DNA of 64,000 bases from Streptomyces noursei (GCF_016917755.1 NZ_CP070326.1:2294001-2358000); one strand, 5' to 3'; numbered from the stretch's first letter, positions 8,997-19,046 are shown. The notes: generated by a model not told the origin, from the letters alone. Numbers and translations: made by a program.

Positions 8997-10637
8997 ATGG
9001 GCAAAGGTGGCGGCCACACCACTAACTTTTCGAACCACACCTTGCAGAGTTTGAAGGGCATGGTTCGAGACGCTCAGCCGGACAAGGTCGAGGAGATCGC
9101 CAGTCACTGGATGCACGTCCACGACCAGTTGGCCGGCGACGCCCCGGACGGCAGCGTGCGAGCTCTGCTCGACAAGGCCGTTGCAGATGTCCTGGAGTAC
9201 TGGCGGGGCGACGCCGCTGAATCCTTTGCCAAGCGGGCAAGGGACCTCAGCCTCAGCCTCCAGAACGGCGCGCTGTACGCCAAGAACACCTGCCACACCC
9301 TTCAAGGCGCGGCATCTGAGCTCCGCGATGTCCAAAGAGCAGTCATGGCCCTCCAGGACACCGTGTCTGAGAGGAATCACGGCAACGTGTTGGGGGCCAT
9401 CGTCTCGGGCGTCGAAGACGGCGCGGACTGGGTGAGCAACTTCGGTACGCGCGACGACAGCGGACTGAAACGGGACGTGGCCAACGGCATGAGTAGCAGC
9501 GATGCTTTGGCCAAGCACCGGGACACGCTGTCGCGGGGCCGGGAGATCGCCCTGCAGGCGGCTGTCCACATGGAGCGGCTCGGCGCCTCGTACAACGTCC
9601 AGGCCAGCCACCTGGGGTCGCTACCTCCGATCAAGGAGCGTGGAAAGGTCATCCCTCCGCCGGACACGATTGTGCCGCCGCCGGTCGTGGTGGCCCCCGG
9701 CATGGCGCCGGCTTCCGCTCCACGGCAGGTGGGTCGACCGTCACTTCGCCGTTCCGGAGGTCGCGCTGCCTCGGCGCCTCCCATTCCGGCGGCACCGCTA
9801 AGGACTGGAGCGCCGAGTGTGGGTGGAGAGTCGGCTTCTCCCGGAAGTAGCTCCACTTCCGCTCCGAAGGCGCCGACTCCGGGTATGGCATTGGACGGTG
9901 TCCGCGGTGGCCTGCCAACACCTGTAGCCCCTCCAGCCGGTGGTTCCGCAGGCGAGATCAGCAGAGGTGTGTCAGGAGGCGGCAGCGGTCTCGGCACTGT
10001 CCCGCCAGGAGTGCCCGGTGCAGTATCCGGTCGAGGTCCGATTGCGGGTGGTCGGTCACTTCCCGGTGCCAGGACGATGCGCCCTAGCGAGCCAGGAGAG
10101 AGCACGGGGGGACGCGTTCCCTCGGGGAAGGTTCGAGGCACGGAGCCAGGTGTTTCTGGCCAGCCAGGGCAGGCGAGCCGTCTCCCTACGGGAGCACCCG
10201 GAACTCCTGGGGTGTCGGGCGGCGGGCGCGGCTCGACGTCCAGTGGCAAGCAGGGAAGTTTGGCACGGCGCAGTGGGGGCGTCGTCGGTGAGCCCAGCCG
10301 GCCCGGTACTCCGGGACGCAGTGGGCAGGGTGGTTCCGGCTTGCATCGCAGCCGCGGTGGTGCGCTTGGCAGTCGTCGGAATGCAACGTCAAATCCGCTG
10401 CCCCCTGGAGCCGTTCCACCGCATGGCCGCTCTTCTCGTGAGGATGAGCGCCGCAAGGGGGCCAGTCGCCCTGACTATCTGGTGGAAGACGAGGAGACCT
10501 GGATTCCGCAACGGGACGTGGTGCCGGGTGTCGTCGGCGAGGTGACTCCTGCCGCCTCCACACGGGACACTGATGCGTCTGAGCAGCACAGCCAGGAATC
10601 GGAGAAGGACAAGGCGGAAGGACAGGGCGAGGCATGA
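8997..10637 (+). CDS. Large WXG/PPE-like type VII substrate with Gly/Pro-rich tail
   Basis: 546 residues. The N-terminal 200 are helical and contain a true WxG turn (YWRGDAAESF, Trp69-Arg70-Gly71). The rest, from about residue 220, is low-complexity and rich in Gly, Pro, Ser and Arg (GAPGTPGVSGGG-type runs), ending in an acidic tail. This is the layout of PPE/EspB-like ESX substrates or structural partners. Its stop overlaps the ATG of the mycosin gene (ATGA), so the two are translationally coupled. The tail may reach through or coat the wall; that is inference. Confidence 0.65.
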   Translation: MGKGGGHTTNFSNHTLQSLKGMVRDAQPDKVEEIASHWMHVHDQLAGDAPDGSVRALLDKAVADVLEYWRGDAAESFAKRARDLSLSLQNGALYAKNTCHTLQGAASELRDVQRAVMALQDTVSERNHGNVLGAIVSGVEDGADWVSNFGTRDDSGLKRDVANGMSSSDALAKHRDTLSRGREIALQAAVHMERLGASYNVQASHLGSLPPIKERGKVIPPPDTIVPPPVVVAPGMAPASAPRQVGRPSLRRSGGRAASAPPIPAAPLRTGAPSVGGESASPGSSSTSAPKAPTPGMALDGVRGGLPTPVAPPAGGSAGEISRGVSGGGSGLGTVPPGVPGAVSGRGPIAGGRSLPGARTMRPSEPGESTGGRVPSGKVRGTEPGVSGQPGQASRLPTGAPGTPGVSGGGRGSTSSGKQGSLARRSGGVVGEPSRPGTPGRSGQGGSGLHRSRGGALGSRRNATSNPLPPGAVPPHGRSSREDERRKGASRPDYLVEDEETWIPQRDVVPGVVGEVTPAASTRDTDASEQHSQESEKDKAEGQGEA

Positions 10638-11929
10638 CGGACGGCCGACGGCTGAGGGGCACTCTCTGCACAGCGTTGCTCGCTGTGCTGTGCCTCGGAA
10701 CGCTCACCTCGCCCGCAGCCGCCGACTCGATCCGTGACCAGCAGTGGCCCCTGTCTGCCTATGACGCCGAATCGGTCTGGAAGATCTCGACAGGCCGGGG
10801 CGTGACGGTCGCCGTCATCGACACGGGCACCGACGGCACACATCCCGACCTCGTGGGCAACGTGCTGAGCGGCAAGAACTTCTTGGAGGGAGGGACGGCT
10901 GACCATGTGACAACGGATGACCATGGGACATCGATGGCCGGGCTCATCGCGGGCCACGGACACGGAACTGGCCGCTCAGCTGGAGTCATGGGGCTGGCGC
11001 CTGAAGCCAAGATCCTCCCACTGAGGGTCACCGCGGACAACGCCTCGCTCGTCGTCACGCACGGTACGCCTGTCGCCGACGCCGTTCGTTATGCCGTGGA
11101 CCACGGGGCATCAGTGATCAACATGTCTCTGGCAGGCCCCGAAGAAGTCCCTGGCCTCGAAGCTGCCATCCGTTACGCACAGCAGAAGGACGTTGTGCTC
11201 GTCGCCGGAACGGGGAATGACGGCTCCGCTACGCCCACCTACCCCGCGAGCATCCCAGGTGTGATCGCCGTGGGGGCAGTCGACTCGTCCCGCAAGATCT
11301 GGTCGAAGTCCAACTACGGCCCCGATGTCCTGCTGACGGCACCGGGAGTGGGCACGATCAGCACAAGCGTGGATCACATGTATTCGACGGGTGACGGGAC
11401 GTCCGTAGCGACTGCCTATGTATCAGCTGCGGCTGCCCTCCTGCGCGCGAAGTTCCCGGACCTGTCGGCCGGACAGATCGCCAACCGGCTGGTGAAGACG
11501 GCGAAGCTGCCCGAGTCGGCGAGGAATCTGAAGGTTCCGGATCAGCACTACGGCTACGGATTCATCCGACCGTACAGCGCACTGACGGAAGACATTCCGG
11601 CTGGCCCCAAGAACGGCCCACTGCCTGCTCCGTCGCCGTCAGCCGCCAGCCCCGCGCCCGTCGCGTCCGACGGTGCCGCCAAGGCGCCCTCGGCGAGCCA
11701 CAGCGCATTGGTGCCTCTGGTCATCGTCGGCTGCGTGGTTGCGGTGGGGATTTCTCTGGGTGGGCTGTTGTTGTGGCGCCGGCGCCGACGGGCCGTGGTG
11801 CCCCCGGTTCCGCCCGTTCCACCGTACGCATCGGGTGCGCCGAACGCACCTGACGCGTATCCGCACAACGGGATTCCCGGCAACCAGAACGGCAGCGGAC
11901 AGCAGTCCGATCGCGGTTTCCACTCCTAG
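10634..11929 (+). CDS. mycP: Type VII secretion-associated serine protease, mycosin
   Basis: 431 residues. A signal peptide (RLRGTLCTALLAVLCLG, cleavage near the AAADS junction) leads into an S8 subtilisin domain with the catalytic triad Asp63 (VAVIDTG), His97 (DDHGTSMAG) and Ser257 (GDGTSVATA). A Pro/Ser-rich linker is followed by a C-terminal membrane helix (LVIVGCVVAVGISLGGLLLW) and an RRRRR stop-transfer. This is the exact architecture of MycP proteases, which sit on the outer face of the membrane and stabilise the ESX complex. EccC follows after 12 bases. Confidence 0.92.
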   Translation: MTDGRRLRGTLCTALLAVLCLGTLTSPAAADSIRDQQWPLSAYDAESVWKISTGRGVTVAVIDTGTDGTHPDLVGNVLSGKNFLEGGTADHVTTDDHGTSMAGLIAGHGHGTGRSAGVMGLAPEAKILPLRVTADNASLVVTHGTPVADAVRYAVDHGASVINMSLAGPEEVPGLEAAIRYAQQKDVVLVAGTGNDGSATPTYPASIPGVIAVGAVDSSRKIWSKSNYGPDVLLTAPGVGTISTSVDHMYSTGDGTSVATAYVSAAAALLRAKFPDLSAGQIANRLVKTAKLPESARNLKVPDQHYGYGFIRPYSALTEDIPAGPKNGPLPAPSPSAASPAPVASDGAAKAPSASHSALVPLVIVGCVVAVGISLGGLLLWRRRRRAVVPPVPPVPPYASGAPNAPDAYPHNGIPGNQNGSGQQSDRGFHS

Positions 11930-11941
11930 CCAAGGCCCCTG

Positions 11942-14900
11942 TTGGGAACGGTCAACATCAAGCGTCGGCCTCGGAAATGGCCGGACGACTATTCCAAGGA
12001 CGAGATACGGCTGAAGGCGCCGCCGGCGCTCCCGCGGCAGCAGGGCGTCTCGATGGCGTTGACGCTGCTGCCGGCTATGGGGATGGCCGGTACTTCGGCG
12101 TTCTTCTTTCTGCCCGATGCCCCTGCGTTCATGAGGATGATGGGCGCCATCATGGTGCTGTCCTCACTGGGCATGGCGCTTGCGCAGATCGTGCGCGCCC
12201 GCCGCGGCCCCACCACGTACATGAGTGGGGAGCGGCGGAGGTATCTGTCGTATCTGGCGCGCACGCGTGAGCAAGTAGTCAAGACCGCCCGGCAACAGCG
12301 GCGGGCGGAGTGCTACCTCTTCCCCGAGCCAGGTCACCTGTGGGCGCTTGTCACCCAGCGGACGCGGTTGTGGGAGCGACGTCTCGGCGATGGGGATTTC
12401 GCCGAGGTTCGGATCGGTGTGGGGCCACAGCGGCTGGCCACTGAGCTGGTCCTGCCGCAGGAGGAGGCGGAGGAGTGGGAACCGCTGACCGAGCGAGCGC
12501 TGAGCCGCTTCGTGGCCACCCACGCCCGCCTCGACGGTCTGCCCCTGGCGCTCTCTCTGCGAGCCTTCCCGTGGTTGACGGTGCGCGGCGAGACGGAGGC
12601 GGTCTACGGTCTTGTCCGAGCTGTCATGGGACAGTTGGCCGCTCTGCACGCGCCCGAGGACCTCCAACTCGCGCTGGTCGCGGCGCCGGGGGCGGTGCCG
12701 GAGTGGGAGTGGATCAAGTGGCTGCCGCACGCCTACCTCGGTGGTGAACCGTCCCGGTCGGGGAGTGGACTGTTGGTGTGCGACTCCCTCGATGAACTGG
12801 AGGAGGTTCTGGCGGAGGACCTGGCAGCACGGCCCGCCTTCCTCCGCGGCGCACAGCCGCTGCTGGACCGTCCGCACCTGGTCGTCCTGGTGGACAGCGG
12901 AAACCACCCGCCGACCGAGGCGCCCGCGGAAGACGGCCTGCAGGGGGTGACGGTCGTCGAGGTCGCGCCGGGGCAACGGTCATCGTCGCCGTCGTTGTAC
13001 GGACAGCCGGTGCTGACCGTGTCCGCCGGCGCACTTCGCCTGGAAACAGGTACCAGGGCCGTCTACTCCGGAACACCGGACGCATTGTCCAGCAGCGAGG
13101 CCACAGCGCTGGCCCGAGCCCTGGCGCCGTTGCGTACGCACGCCCAGGAGGCCGAAGAGCCGCTGCTGAGCAGCCTGGACTTCACCGAGCTCATGGGCAT
13201 CGCGGACCCCGCTGACCTGGACGTGGCGCAGATGTGGCGTCAGCGACGGCCCGCAGACCGGCTCCGCGTCCCGATAGGCGTAGACAAGGACGGCAGCCCG
13301 GTCGTCCTTGATCTGAAGGAGGCGTCCCAGGGAGGCATTGGGCCGCACGGGTTGTGTGTGGGAGCCACCGGCTCGGGTAAGTCCGAGCTGCTGCGTACGC
13401 TCATCCTCGCCCTGGCCTCCACCCACTCCCCGGAAGCGCTGAACTTCGTCCTGGCTGACTTCAAGGGCGGCGCGTCCTTTGCCGGTTTGGCCGACCTGCC
13501 GCATGTCTCAGCACTGATCACCAACCTGACCGAGGACCTCGCCCTCGTCGACCGCATGCACGATGCGATCACCAGTGAACTGGTGCGCCGCCAGGAACTT
13601 CTCCACACGGCCGGGAACTTCACCGGCATCAGTGGCTACGAGAAGGCACGGGAGGCCGGCGCGCCTCTGGAACCGCTGCCGACCCTGCTGATCGTCCTGG
13701 ACGAATTCAGTGAACTCCTGGCTGCCAGGCCCGACTTCCTGCACATCTTCCTGCAGATCGGTCGTATCGGCCGCTCCCTGGGCATGCATCTGCTGCTCGC
13801 CACACAGCGGCTGGAATCCGGACGACTGCACGGACTGGACACCTACCTGTCGTACCGACTGGCTCTGCGAACCTTCTCCGCCCAGGAATCCCAAGCTGTC
13901 CTCGGCACCCCCGACGCCTACTACCTGCGCCGTCTCCCCGGCGCCGGGCTACTTCAGCACAGCACCGCACCCGCCACCGAGTTCCAGGCCGCCTACGTCT
14001 CCGGCCCCTACCACGACCCAAATTCTCCGCGCCCCGGACAACCTGCCGTAGACGCTCCGATCCTGTTCACCGCGGAGGCCGTCCGGGCCGCCGCCCTCAC
14101 TCCCGCGTCCCCGGTCGAGCCGCTAATACCCGGGCCTTCGGATCCAGCCACCGTCGACACAGTGCTGGACGTAATCGTCCGTCAGCTCGCCAGCTACGGC
14201 CCAGACGCTCACCCCATCTGGCTGCCGCCCCTGGAAACGTCCCCCTCACTCAGCCAACTCCTACCGCCCCTGACCAACACTCCCGAGCGCGGCCTGCACC
14301 CCACCGACCACCGGGCCCCGAAACTCACCGTCCCACTGGGCATCACTGACAAACCCCTCGAACAACGCCACGACACCCTCACCACAGACATGGCCGGAGC
14401 CGGCGGCCACACCCTGGTCGTCGGCGGTCCACGCACCGGCAAATCCACCCTACTGCGCACGCTCGTCATGGCCCTGGCACTGACCCACACCCCCGCCGAA
14501 GTGCAGTTCTACGGCCTGGACTTCGGCGGCGGCAGCCTGTTCACCCTCGCAGACCTCCCCCACGCCGGAGGCATCACCTCACGACTGGAGGCGGACAGGG
14601 TGCGCCGCAGCGTCGCCGAGGTACGGAACATCCTCAACAGCCGAGAGGAGTTCTTCCACAGCCGCCATATCGACTCCATGGCCACCTACCGTGTGCGTCG
14701 CGCCGACGGCCACTATCCGGACCATCCCTGGGGCGATGTCTTCCTGGTCATCGATGGGTGGGCCACCTTCAGGCACGAATACGAGCACCTGGTCCCCGAC
14801 ATTGAGGCGATCGCCCTCCGCGGGCTCGCTCACGGTATCCATCTCATCACCACCACCACCCGCTACAACGAGCTGCGCCCCGCGCTGAGGGACCAGTTCG

Positions 14901-15895
14901 GCACCCGCCTGGAACTACGCCTGGCGAATCCACTCGACTCCGAACACGACCGCCGACGCGCCCGCAACGTCCCTGCCAACCGCCCAGGCCACGGACTCGC
15001 GACCGGCGGATTCCACTTCATCACCGCCCTCCCCCACGTCGAGGACGCGCACACCGAAGTCGCCAGCCCGGCCAAGCACAGCGACGACCTCGTAGCCCAG
15101 ATCGCCTCCCACTGGTCCGGACCGGTCTGCCCACCCGTCCGCCTCCTCCCCACCCATCTGTCCGCGTACGACCTGCCCAAAGCTGACGAGACTCTCGAAA
15201 GCGGCTTTGCGATCGGCGTCGACGAGACCACCCTTTGCCCCGCACATGTCAACTTCGACACCGATCCGCTCCTCGTCATCTACGGTGAGAGAGAGTCCGG
15301 CAAAACCGCCCTGCTGCGCCTGCTCGCCCAACGCATCGCCGAACGCCACCAGCCCCGCGAAGGTCTCCTCATGGTCGGCGACTACCGCCGCGGCCTGTAC
15401 GGACAACTGCCCGAGGCCCACCTCCTGCACTACGCTCCCGTTCCCACCGCACTCCAACAGGGCTTCGCCCGGCTCGCCCCACTCCTCGCTGCCCGCATCC
15501 CGTCCGGGAACATCACCGCTCACCAGATGCGGTCCCGCAGCTGGTGGCGCGGCCCCAACGTCTACGTGATCATCGACGACTACGACTTGGTCGCCCTGCC
15601 TTCCGGCAACCCCCTCGACGCCCTGGCCGACTACCTGCCCTACGCCCGCGACATCGGGCTGCGCGTCATCGTCGCCAGCAACACCGCCGGCGCGGCCAGC
15701 GCCACCTTCGAGCCTGTCACCCAACGCCTGAAGGATCTCGGCGCCCAAGGCATCGTCTTCTCCGGCTCCCCGGAGGAAGGGCCGCTCATGGGGAACGTCA
15801 AGGCCGCGCCCATGCCCCCGGGCCGAGCACAGTTCGTTCCCCGGAAACAGGCTCCTGGACTCATCCAGATCGGATTTCCCCCAACGAGCGTCTGA
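11942..15895 (+). CDS. eccC: EccC-type FtsK/SpoIIIE ATPase of type VII secretion
   Basis: 1317 residues from a TTG start, the typical length of a fused EccCa/EccCb protein. Two membrane helices lie near residues 38-58 and 64-84. Three ATPase domains follow, with P-loops at about Gly474 (GATGSGKS, Lys480), Gly828 (GGPRTGKS, Lys834) and Gly1115 (GERESGKT, Lys1121). The first also has LADFKGG and the hydrophobic Walker B-like strand LLIVLDEFSELL. This is the motor that recognises and exports WXG-family substrates at the membrane. It is coupled by position to mycosin. No EccB, EccD or EccE gene follows, so these must be supplied from elsewhere or are lacking. Confidence 0.93.
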   Translation: MGTVNIKRRPRKWPDDYSKDEIRLKAPPALPRQQGVSMALTLLPAMGMAGTSAFFFLPDAPAFMRMMGAIMVLSSLGMALAQIVRARRGPTTYMSGERRRYLSYLARTREQVVKTARQQRRAECYLFPEPGHLWALVTQRTRLWERRLGDGDFAEVRIGVGPQRLATELVLPQEEAEEWEPLTERALSRFVATHARLDGLPLALSLRAFPWLTVRGETEAVYGLVRAVMGQLAALHAPEDLQLALVAAPGAVPEWEWIKWLPHAYLGGEPSRSGSGLLVCDSLDELEEVLAEDLAARPAFLRGAQPLLDRPHLVVLVDSGNHPPTEAPAEDGLQGVTVVEVAPGQRSSSPSLYGQPVLTVSAGALRLETGTRAVYSGTPDALSSSEATALARALAPLRTHAQEAEEPLLSSLDFTELMGIADPADLDVAQMWRQRRPADRLRVPIGVDKDGSPVVLDLKEASQGGIGPHGLCVGATGSGKSELLRTLILALASTHSPEALNFVLADFKGGASFAGLADLPHVSALITNLTEDLALVDRMHDAITSELVRRQELLHTAGNFTGISGYEKAREAGAPLEPLPTLLIVLDEFSELLAARPDFLHIFLQIGRIGRSLGMHLLLATQRLESGRLHGLDTYLSYRLALRTFSAQESQAVLGTPDAYYLRRLPGAGLLQHSTAPATEFQAAYVSGPYHDPNSPRPGQPAVDAPILFTAEAVRAAALTPASPVEPLIPGPSDPATVDTVLDVIVRQLASYGPDAHPIWLPPLETSPSLSQLLPPLTNTPERGLHPTDHRAPKLTVPLGITDKPLEQRHDTLTTDMAGAGGHTLVVGGPRTGKSTLLRTLVMALALTHTPAEVQFYGLDFGGGSLFTLADLPHAGGITSRLEADRVRRSVAEVRNILNSREEFFHSRHIDSMATYRVRRADGHYPDHPWGDVFLVIDGWATFRHEYEHLVPDIEAIALRGLAHGIHLITTTTRYNELRPALRDQFGTRLELRLANPLDSEHDRRRARNVPANRPGHGLATGGFHFITALPHVEDAHTEVASPAKHSDDLVAQIASHWSGPVCPPVRLLPTHLSAYDLPKADETLESGFAIGVDETTLCPAHVNFDTDPLLVIYGERESGKTALLRLLAQRIAERHQPREGLLMVGDYRRGLYGQLPEAHLLHYAPVPTALQQGFARLAPLLAARIPSGNITAHQMRSRSWWRGPNVYVIIDDYDLVALPSGNPLDALADYLPYARDIGLRVIVASNTAGAASATFEPVTQRLKDLGAQGIVFSGSPEEGPLMGNVKAAPMPPGRAQFVPRKQAPGLIQIGFPPTSV

Positions 15896-16022
15896 TCACG
15901 ACGTGGAGGCATGCTACGCAGCCAGCAACTGCGGACCAACCGAGAGACATCCCCAACAGCAGCGGCGTTCTTGTATGGACCGTAGGGCTGTTGCCGGTGT
16001 CCGTCAGCAAATGGCCTGTCCT

Positions 16023-16853
16023 TCATGCCTTGAGTTTCTGCAGGGCGAGGCGAGTGGTGCGGCGGTGGTTTCCGTGGAGGCGGTGCAGGAAGATCCAACG
16101 GCCGTCTTCGTGTGCGCCGGCGAAGGCGGATGCGGTTCGCGTTGCGCCGATGTGCCAGAGAGCCGGTCCGCTGCGGTCCCATGTGGGAGCAGGTTCACCG
16201 AGCACGCGGTCCACTACGAGTCCGACTACCAGACGGGCTGCTGTGTGCGGGGTGGCCCATAATCCGCCGGCCGGCAGGATCGGTCCCGTCAACGTCCAGT
16301 GGGGGCGGGGCCGGCCGAGGAAGCCCTGGGCTACGAGTCGCCGTTCGGGCGGTGGCGTGGCAGTTACGGCGCCTGGTGGTAGGTCCAGCGGAGCGAGCAC
16401 GTGCTCGTCGGTCAGCCGTTGAAAGGTGGAGTCAGTTGCTGTGGTGAGTACGCGACCGAGGATGGCATATCCGAGGTTGGAGTACTCCTTCTTGCCCACG
16501 GGGCCGGTTGCTGTCGTGTGCCAGTTCCTCAGCACGTCGCGCAAAGCGGTCTCAGTGAAAGAGCGGTAGGGGTCGGCGGTGGAGGTGTTGGCTTGGGGAG
16601 GGAGACGAGGCAGTCCGGAGGTGTGTTCAGCCAGGTGTCGAAGAGTGACCCCGGTGTCCTTGGGGACGTCGGCGAGGTGAAGTTCGAGCTGGTCATCGAG
16701 GTGGAGAGCCCCCGCGGTGGCGAGTTGGGTCAGGATCGTGCCGGTGACCACTTTGGAGAGCGATCCCAATTCGACGAAGTGGTTGAGAGAGTGACCGCGC
16801 GATACGTGGTCCTGGACTCCTCTGCTGCCCAGAACACAGGTGGGCACCGGCAT
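16023..16853 (-). CDS. Serine hydrolase of the beta-lactamase/DD-peptidase class C family
   Basis: 276 residues from an ATG with AGGAGA upstream. The nucleophile motif SLSK starts at Ser31 (Ser31, Lys34). A Tyr-x-Asn-type motif follows (YSNLGYAILG, about residue 123), with the HTSGLPRLP loop between them. At 276 residues it is shorter than most family members, which usually have about 40 extra N-terminal residues before SxxK, so it may be 5'-trimmed. No export signal is seen. The substrate could be a cell-wall peptide or ester. It is adjacent to the SDP-like operon but separated by 47 bases and perhaps independent. Confidence 0.75.
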   Translation of the reverse strand: MPVPTCVLGSRGVQDHVSRGHSLNHFVELGSLSKVVTGTILTQLATAGALHLDDQLELHLADVPKDTGVTLRHLAEHTSGLPRLPPQANTSTADPYRSFTETALRDVLRNWHTTATGPVGKKEYSNLGYAILGRVLTTATDSTFQRLTDEHVLAPLDLPPGAVTATPPPERRLVAQGFLGRPRPHWTLTGPILPAGGLWATPHTAARLVVGLVVDRVLGEPAPTWDRSGPALWHIGATRTASAFAGAHEDGRWIFLHRLHGNHRRTTRLALQKLKA

Positions 16854-16900
16854 CGTTTCTCCTGTCTGTTCTCATCTGACGAGCGCGGGGTGGAGCTGTC

Positions 16901-17299
16901 TTATGGCTGTGGTGGTGGTAGGCGGCATGAAAGCGTTCCGCCGGGCATCTGGTGTCGGTTTCGCGCCACCCATCGGTAGACGGCATGGGCACACCGGACT
17001 ACTCCGGGGAGGGTGATCGCCATGCCGGCGATCCGGTACCTGCGGCGCGGGGAGTGACGCAGGTAGATGGCCAGGGCGTCAGCGCCGCCGGCCAGGGCCT
17101 GGCCGTGCCGCACCAGCAGGACCTCGCGGTCGAGACGCTCGCTGTGGGGCCGTGTTGTCTCTTCTGGAAGAGACTGCCAGGGCACCGCGTCCACGGCCGG
17201 CCGGCTCAGGGCGGATATGCGGTTGATGACGTTCTGACAAAACCCGCAATCTCCGTCGAAGAGCAATAGCGGTTCCGAACCAGTGATCGGTGAAGTCAT
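16901..17299 (-). CDS. DCC/DUF393 thiol-disulfide oxidoreductase-like protein
   Basis: 132 residues from the ATG at 17299, chosen for its GAGGAAAG site. The hallmark FDGDCGFCQ (Asp-Cys-x-x-Cys) sits near the N-terminus (about residues 14-22), followed by an RWVARNRH-type C-terminal helix, as in DUF393 proteins related to thioredoxins. Such proteins are often encoded beside or fused to HTTM proteins, as here. It is the last gene of the SDP-like operon. A redox role in peptide maturation is plausible but not demonstrated, and the toxin precursor here has no cysteine. Confidence 0.8.
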   Translation of the reverse strand: MTSPITGSEPLLLFDGDCGFCQNVINRISALSRPAVDAVPWQSLPEETTRPHSERLDREVLLVRHGQALAGGADALAIYLRHSPRRRYRIAGMAITLPGVVRCAHAVYRWVARNRHQMPGGTLSCRLPPPQP

Positions 17300-17385
17300 G
17301 GGACTTTCCTCGGGTCTGGCCGATGGCCGAACACGGCCGTCGACAGGCAACATCTGAGAGCGGTCCGATCGGAACGGCTGTCAGC

Positions 17386-18414
17386 TCATCCATCGGAAGA
17401 GACAGTCGCAGGGTGTGGTGGAGACTGCGCCGCGCTGGGCGACGGCGAAACGGGGGCCATGCCGGGGTGCCGCTCGTGGGCGACCGCAGATCGCTGCCGG
17501 TGGATCAGCCGGCTGCAACGTTTCGCGAGTGCGTCGAGAGCTCCGCTCAGGAAGATGAGGTCGCAGGCCATCATGGTCAACGCGAAGCTCGTGAGGCCCA
17601 TGATGATGCCGATGGCCAGGTGGAAGCTTATGGATGCGGCCGCGGCCCATGGCCGCAGTCGCGGAACGAGGATGCCCAGCGGGAAGTACACCAGAAAGAT
17701 CGTTGTGGAGTACGTTCCCAGGAAGACCAGAAATTCATTCTGGTAGATGAGTTCGGAGACTCCGGGGAGTTTGAATTCGGAGAGCCGAAGGACGTAGAAG
17801 AGGGCTGTCCCGTCCTGCCACACCTTGCCTTGTACCTTAGATAGGCCACTCACCATGTACACCAAACAAATCTGAACGGCAATGGCCAGGAGGCCGAGAT
17901 TGTGTATGGGGTCTGAGAGTGCTTTCACGACGCTGGGTGTGCGTCGTGAAATTTTGCGTGCAACTCCTGTGGAAAATGAAAGGCGCCCGTAGCAGCGAGT
18001 GAGCAGCAGCATGGGGATCACTACATAGGCCAGGTTGTCTCCACCATCGAGGAGGACAGTCTGACGTTGGTAGATCGACCACAGGAACACCCAGTGGAGG
18101 GCCAGCACCAACCTCCCACCTACACCGCAGGCCACCGCTAAAGCCGTCAGCATTCCCAGATGAAAGATGATCTGGAACCAGGCTTCGGAGTTACTGAAGG
18201 CGTACAGGCTGAAGGTCCCGCTGTCGTGCAATTGGGAGACGAACTCTCGCCAGGGAAGCACACCGTCGGGGCCGAAAAGGTAAGATCGATCCCCGTACTG
18301 GCTCGCGTAGTACATAAACCCCACGAAGCCCAGCAATGCACGTGTTCCGCTGACACCGAGGACGCTGAAAGACCGGGTGCTAGCCATGTCCAGGAGGCGG
18401 GTTATATTTTTCAC
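17386..18414 (-). CDS. SdpB-like HTTM membrane protein
   Basis: 342 residues with about eight hydrophobic helices, matching the HTTM (horizontally transferred transmembrane) fold shared by SdpB and vitamin-K gamma-carboxylases. Typical features seen: an early GPDG-type loop (YLFGPDGVLPW), the segment GLLAIAVQICLVYMVSGLSKVQG, and FHLAIGIIMGL. The tail (last 50 residues) is cytoplasmic-type, rich in Arg/His/Ser. In Bacillus subtilis SdpB acts with SdpA to turn pro-SdpC into the SDP toxin. The start overlaps the SdpA-like stop (18411-18414), so the two are coupled. Confidence 0.8.
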   Translation of the reverse strand: MKNITRLLDMASTRSFSVLGVSGTRALLGFVGFMYYASQYGDRSYLFGPDGVLPWREFVSQLHDSGTFSLYAFSNSEAWFQIIFHLGMLTALAVACGVGGRLVLALHWVFLWSIYQRQTVLLDGGDNLAYVVIPMLLLTRCYGRLSFSTGVARKISRRTPSVVKALSDPIHNLGLLAIAVQICLVYMVSGLSKVQGKVWQDGTALFYVLRLSEFKLPGVSELIYQNEFLVFLGTYSTTIFLVYFPLGILVPRLRPWAAAASISFHLAIGIIMGLTSFALTMMACDLIFLSGALDALAKRCSRLIHRQRSAVAHERHPGMAPVSPSPSAAQSPPHPATVSSDG

Positions 18415-19046
18415 AGTGCCCCCACTTTCACCCAGTCCATGTCCTGTATCTTCGTCTCACTCCTGGCCTTCGGGTCATTCCGCTTGGACCACGGCGGCAT
18501 TTTCTCTACATAGACACGGACCTGTACTTCATCCGGCCTTCCGCCGCACATCTGGGGCATCTGAGTGAGCGAGTACCTCGAAAGGAACGTGACGGTTTCC
18601 TTTCGATTTTTCTTCTCAAGGGGGGTTTCCGGAAGCGGCCGCTTATGCAACGTCTTTTGCTGCTCTCTGAGTTCGTCCAGCACCGGATCGCCGCCGCTTA
18701 GCTGAAGAACGTTTCCTGTCACCAGTCGCGACATGCGGGAAGGGAAGAACCTGCTGTTCTGGGCTGCTTCGATGTATCTGCTCGTCACATCGTAGAACTC
18801 GGTGGTCTTGCCGTTCGCGCATCGACCTCGGGCCAGAATCCCTCGGTTTTCGGATAGCGGGTTCGGGGCGAAGAGCCTCCAGTTCTGCGTCTGGTACGGC
18901 TGCAGGTAATTGTTTACGAAGCTCAGGAAACGGAGCTTGACTGGGGTCAGCGGCATCTGCGAGAAGCTTGCTACGCAGAAATGAAGGCCCAGGAGGGCAG
19001 CGCCGACAATCAGCGCCACCCTCCTGGTTATAGCGTGATCCTTCAC
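18411..19046 (-). CDS. SdpA-like (DUF5819-type) protein
   Basis: 211 residues. One N-terminal membrane helix (about residues 10-28) is followed by an extracytoplasmic-type domain with the conserved WRLFAPNPLSENRG motif (about residues 55-68). That motif is typical of the SdpA/DUF5819 family, whose members normally carry the phrase F(A/S)P(N/D)P after a Trp. It has translation-coupling overlaps on both sides (19043-19046 and 18411-18414). In the SDP system SdpA is required for toxin maturation. No catalytic residue is known to me for the family. Confidence 0.75.
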   Translation of the reverse strand: MKDHAITRRVALIVGAALLGLHFCVASFSQMPLTPVKLRFLSFVNNYLQPYQTQNWRLFAPNPLSENRGILARGRCANGKTTEFYDVTSRYIEAAQNSRFFPSRMSRLVTGNVLQLSGGDPVLDELREQQKTLHKRPLPETPLEKKNRKETVTFLSRYSLTQMPQMCGGRPDEVQVRVYVEKMPPWSKRNDPKARSETKIQDMDWVKVGAL

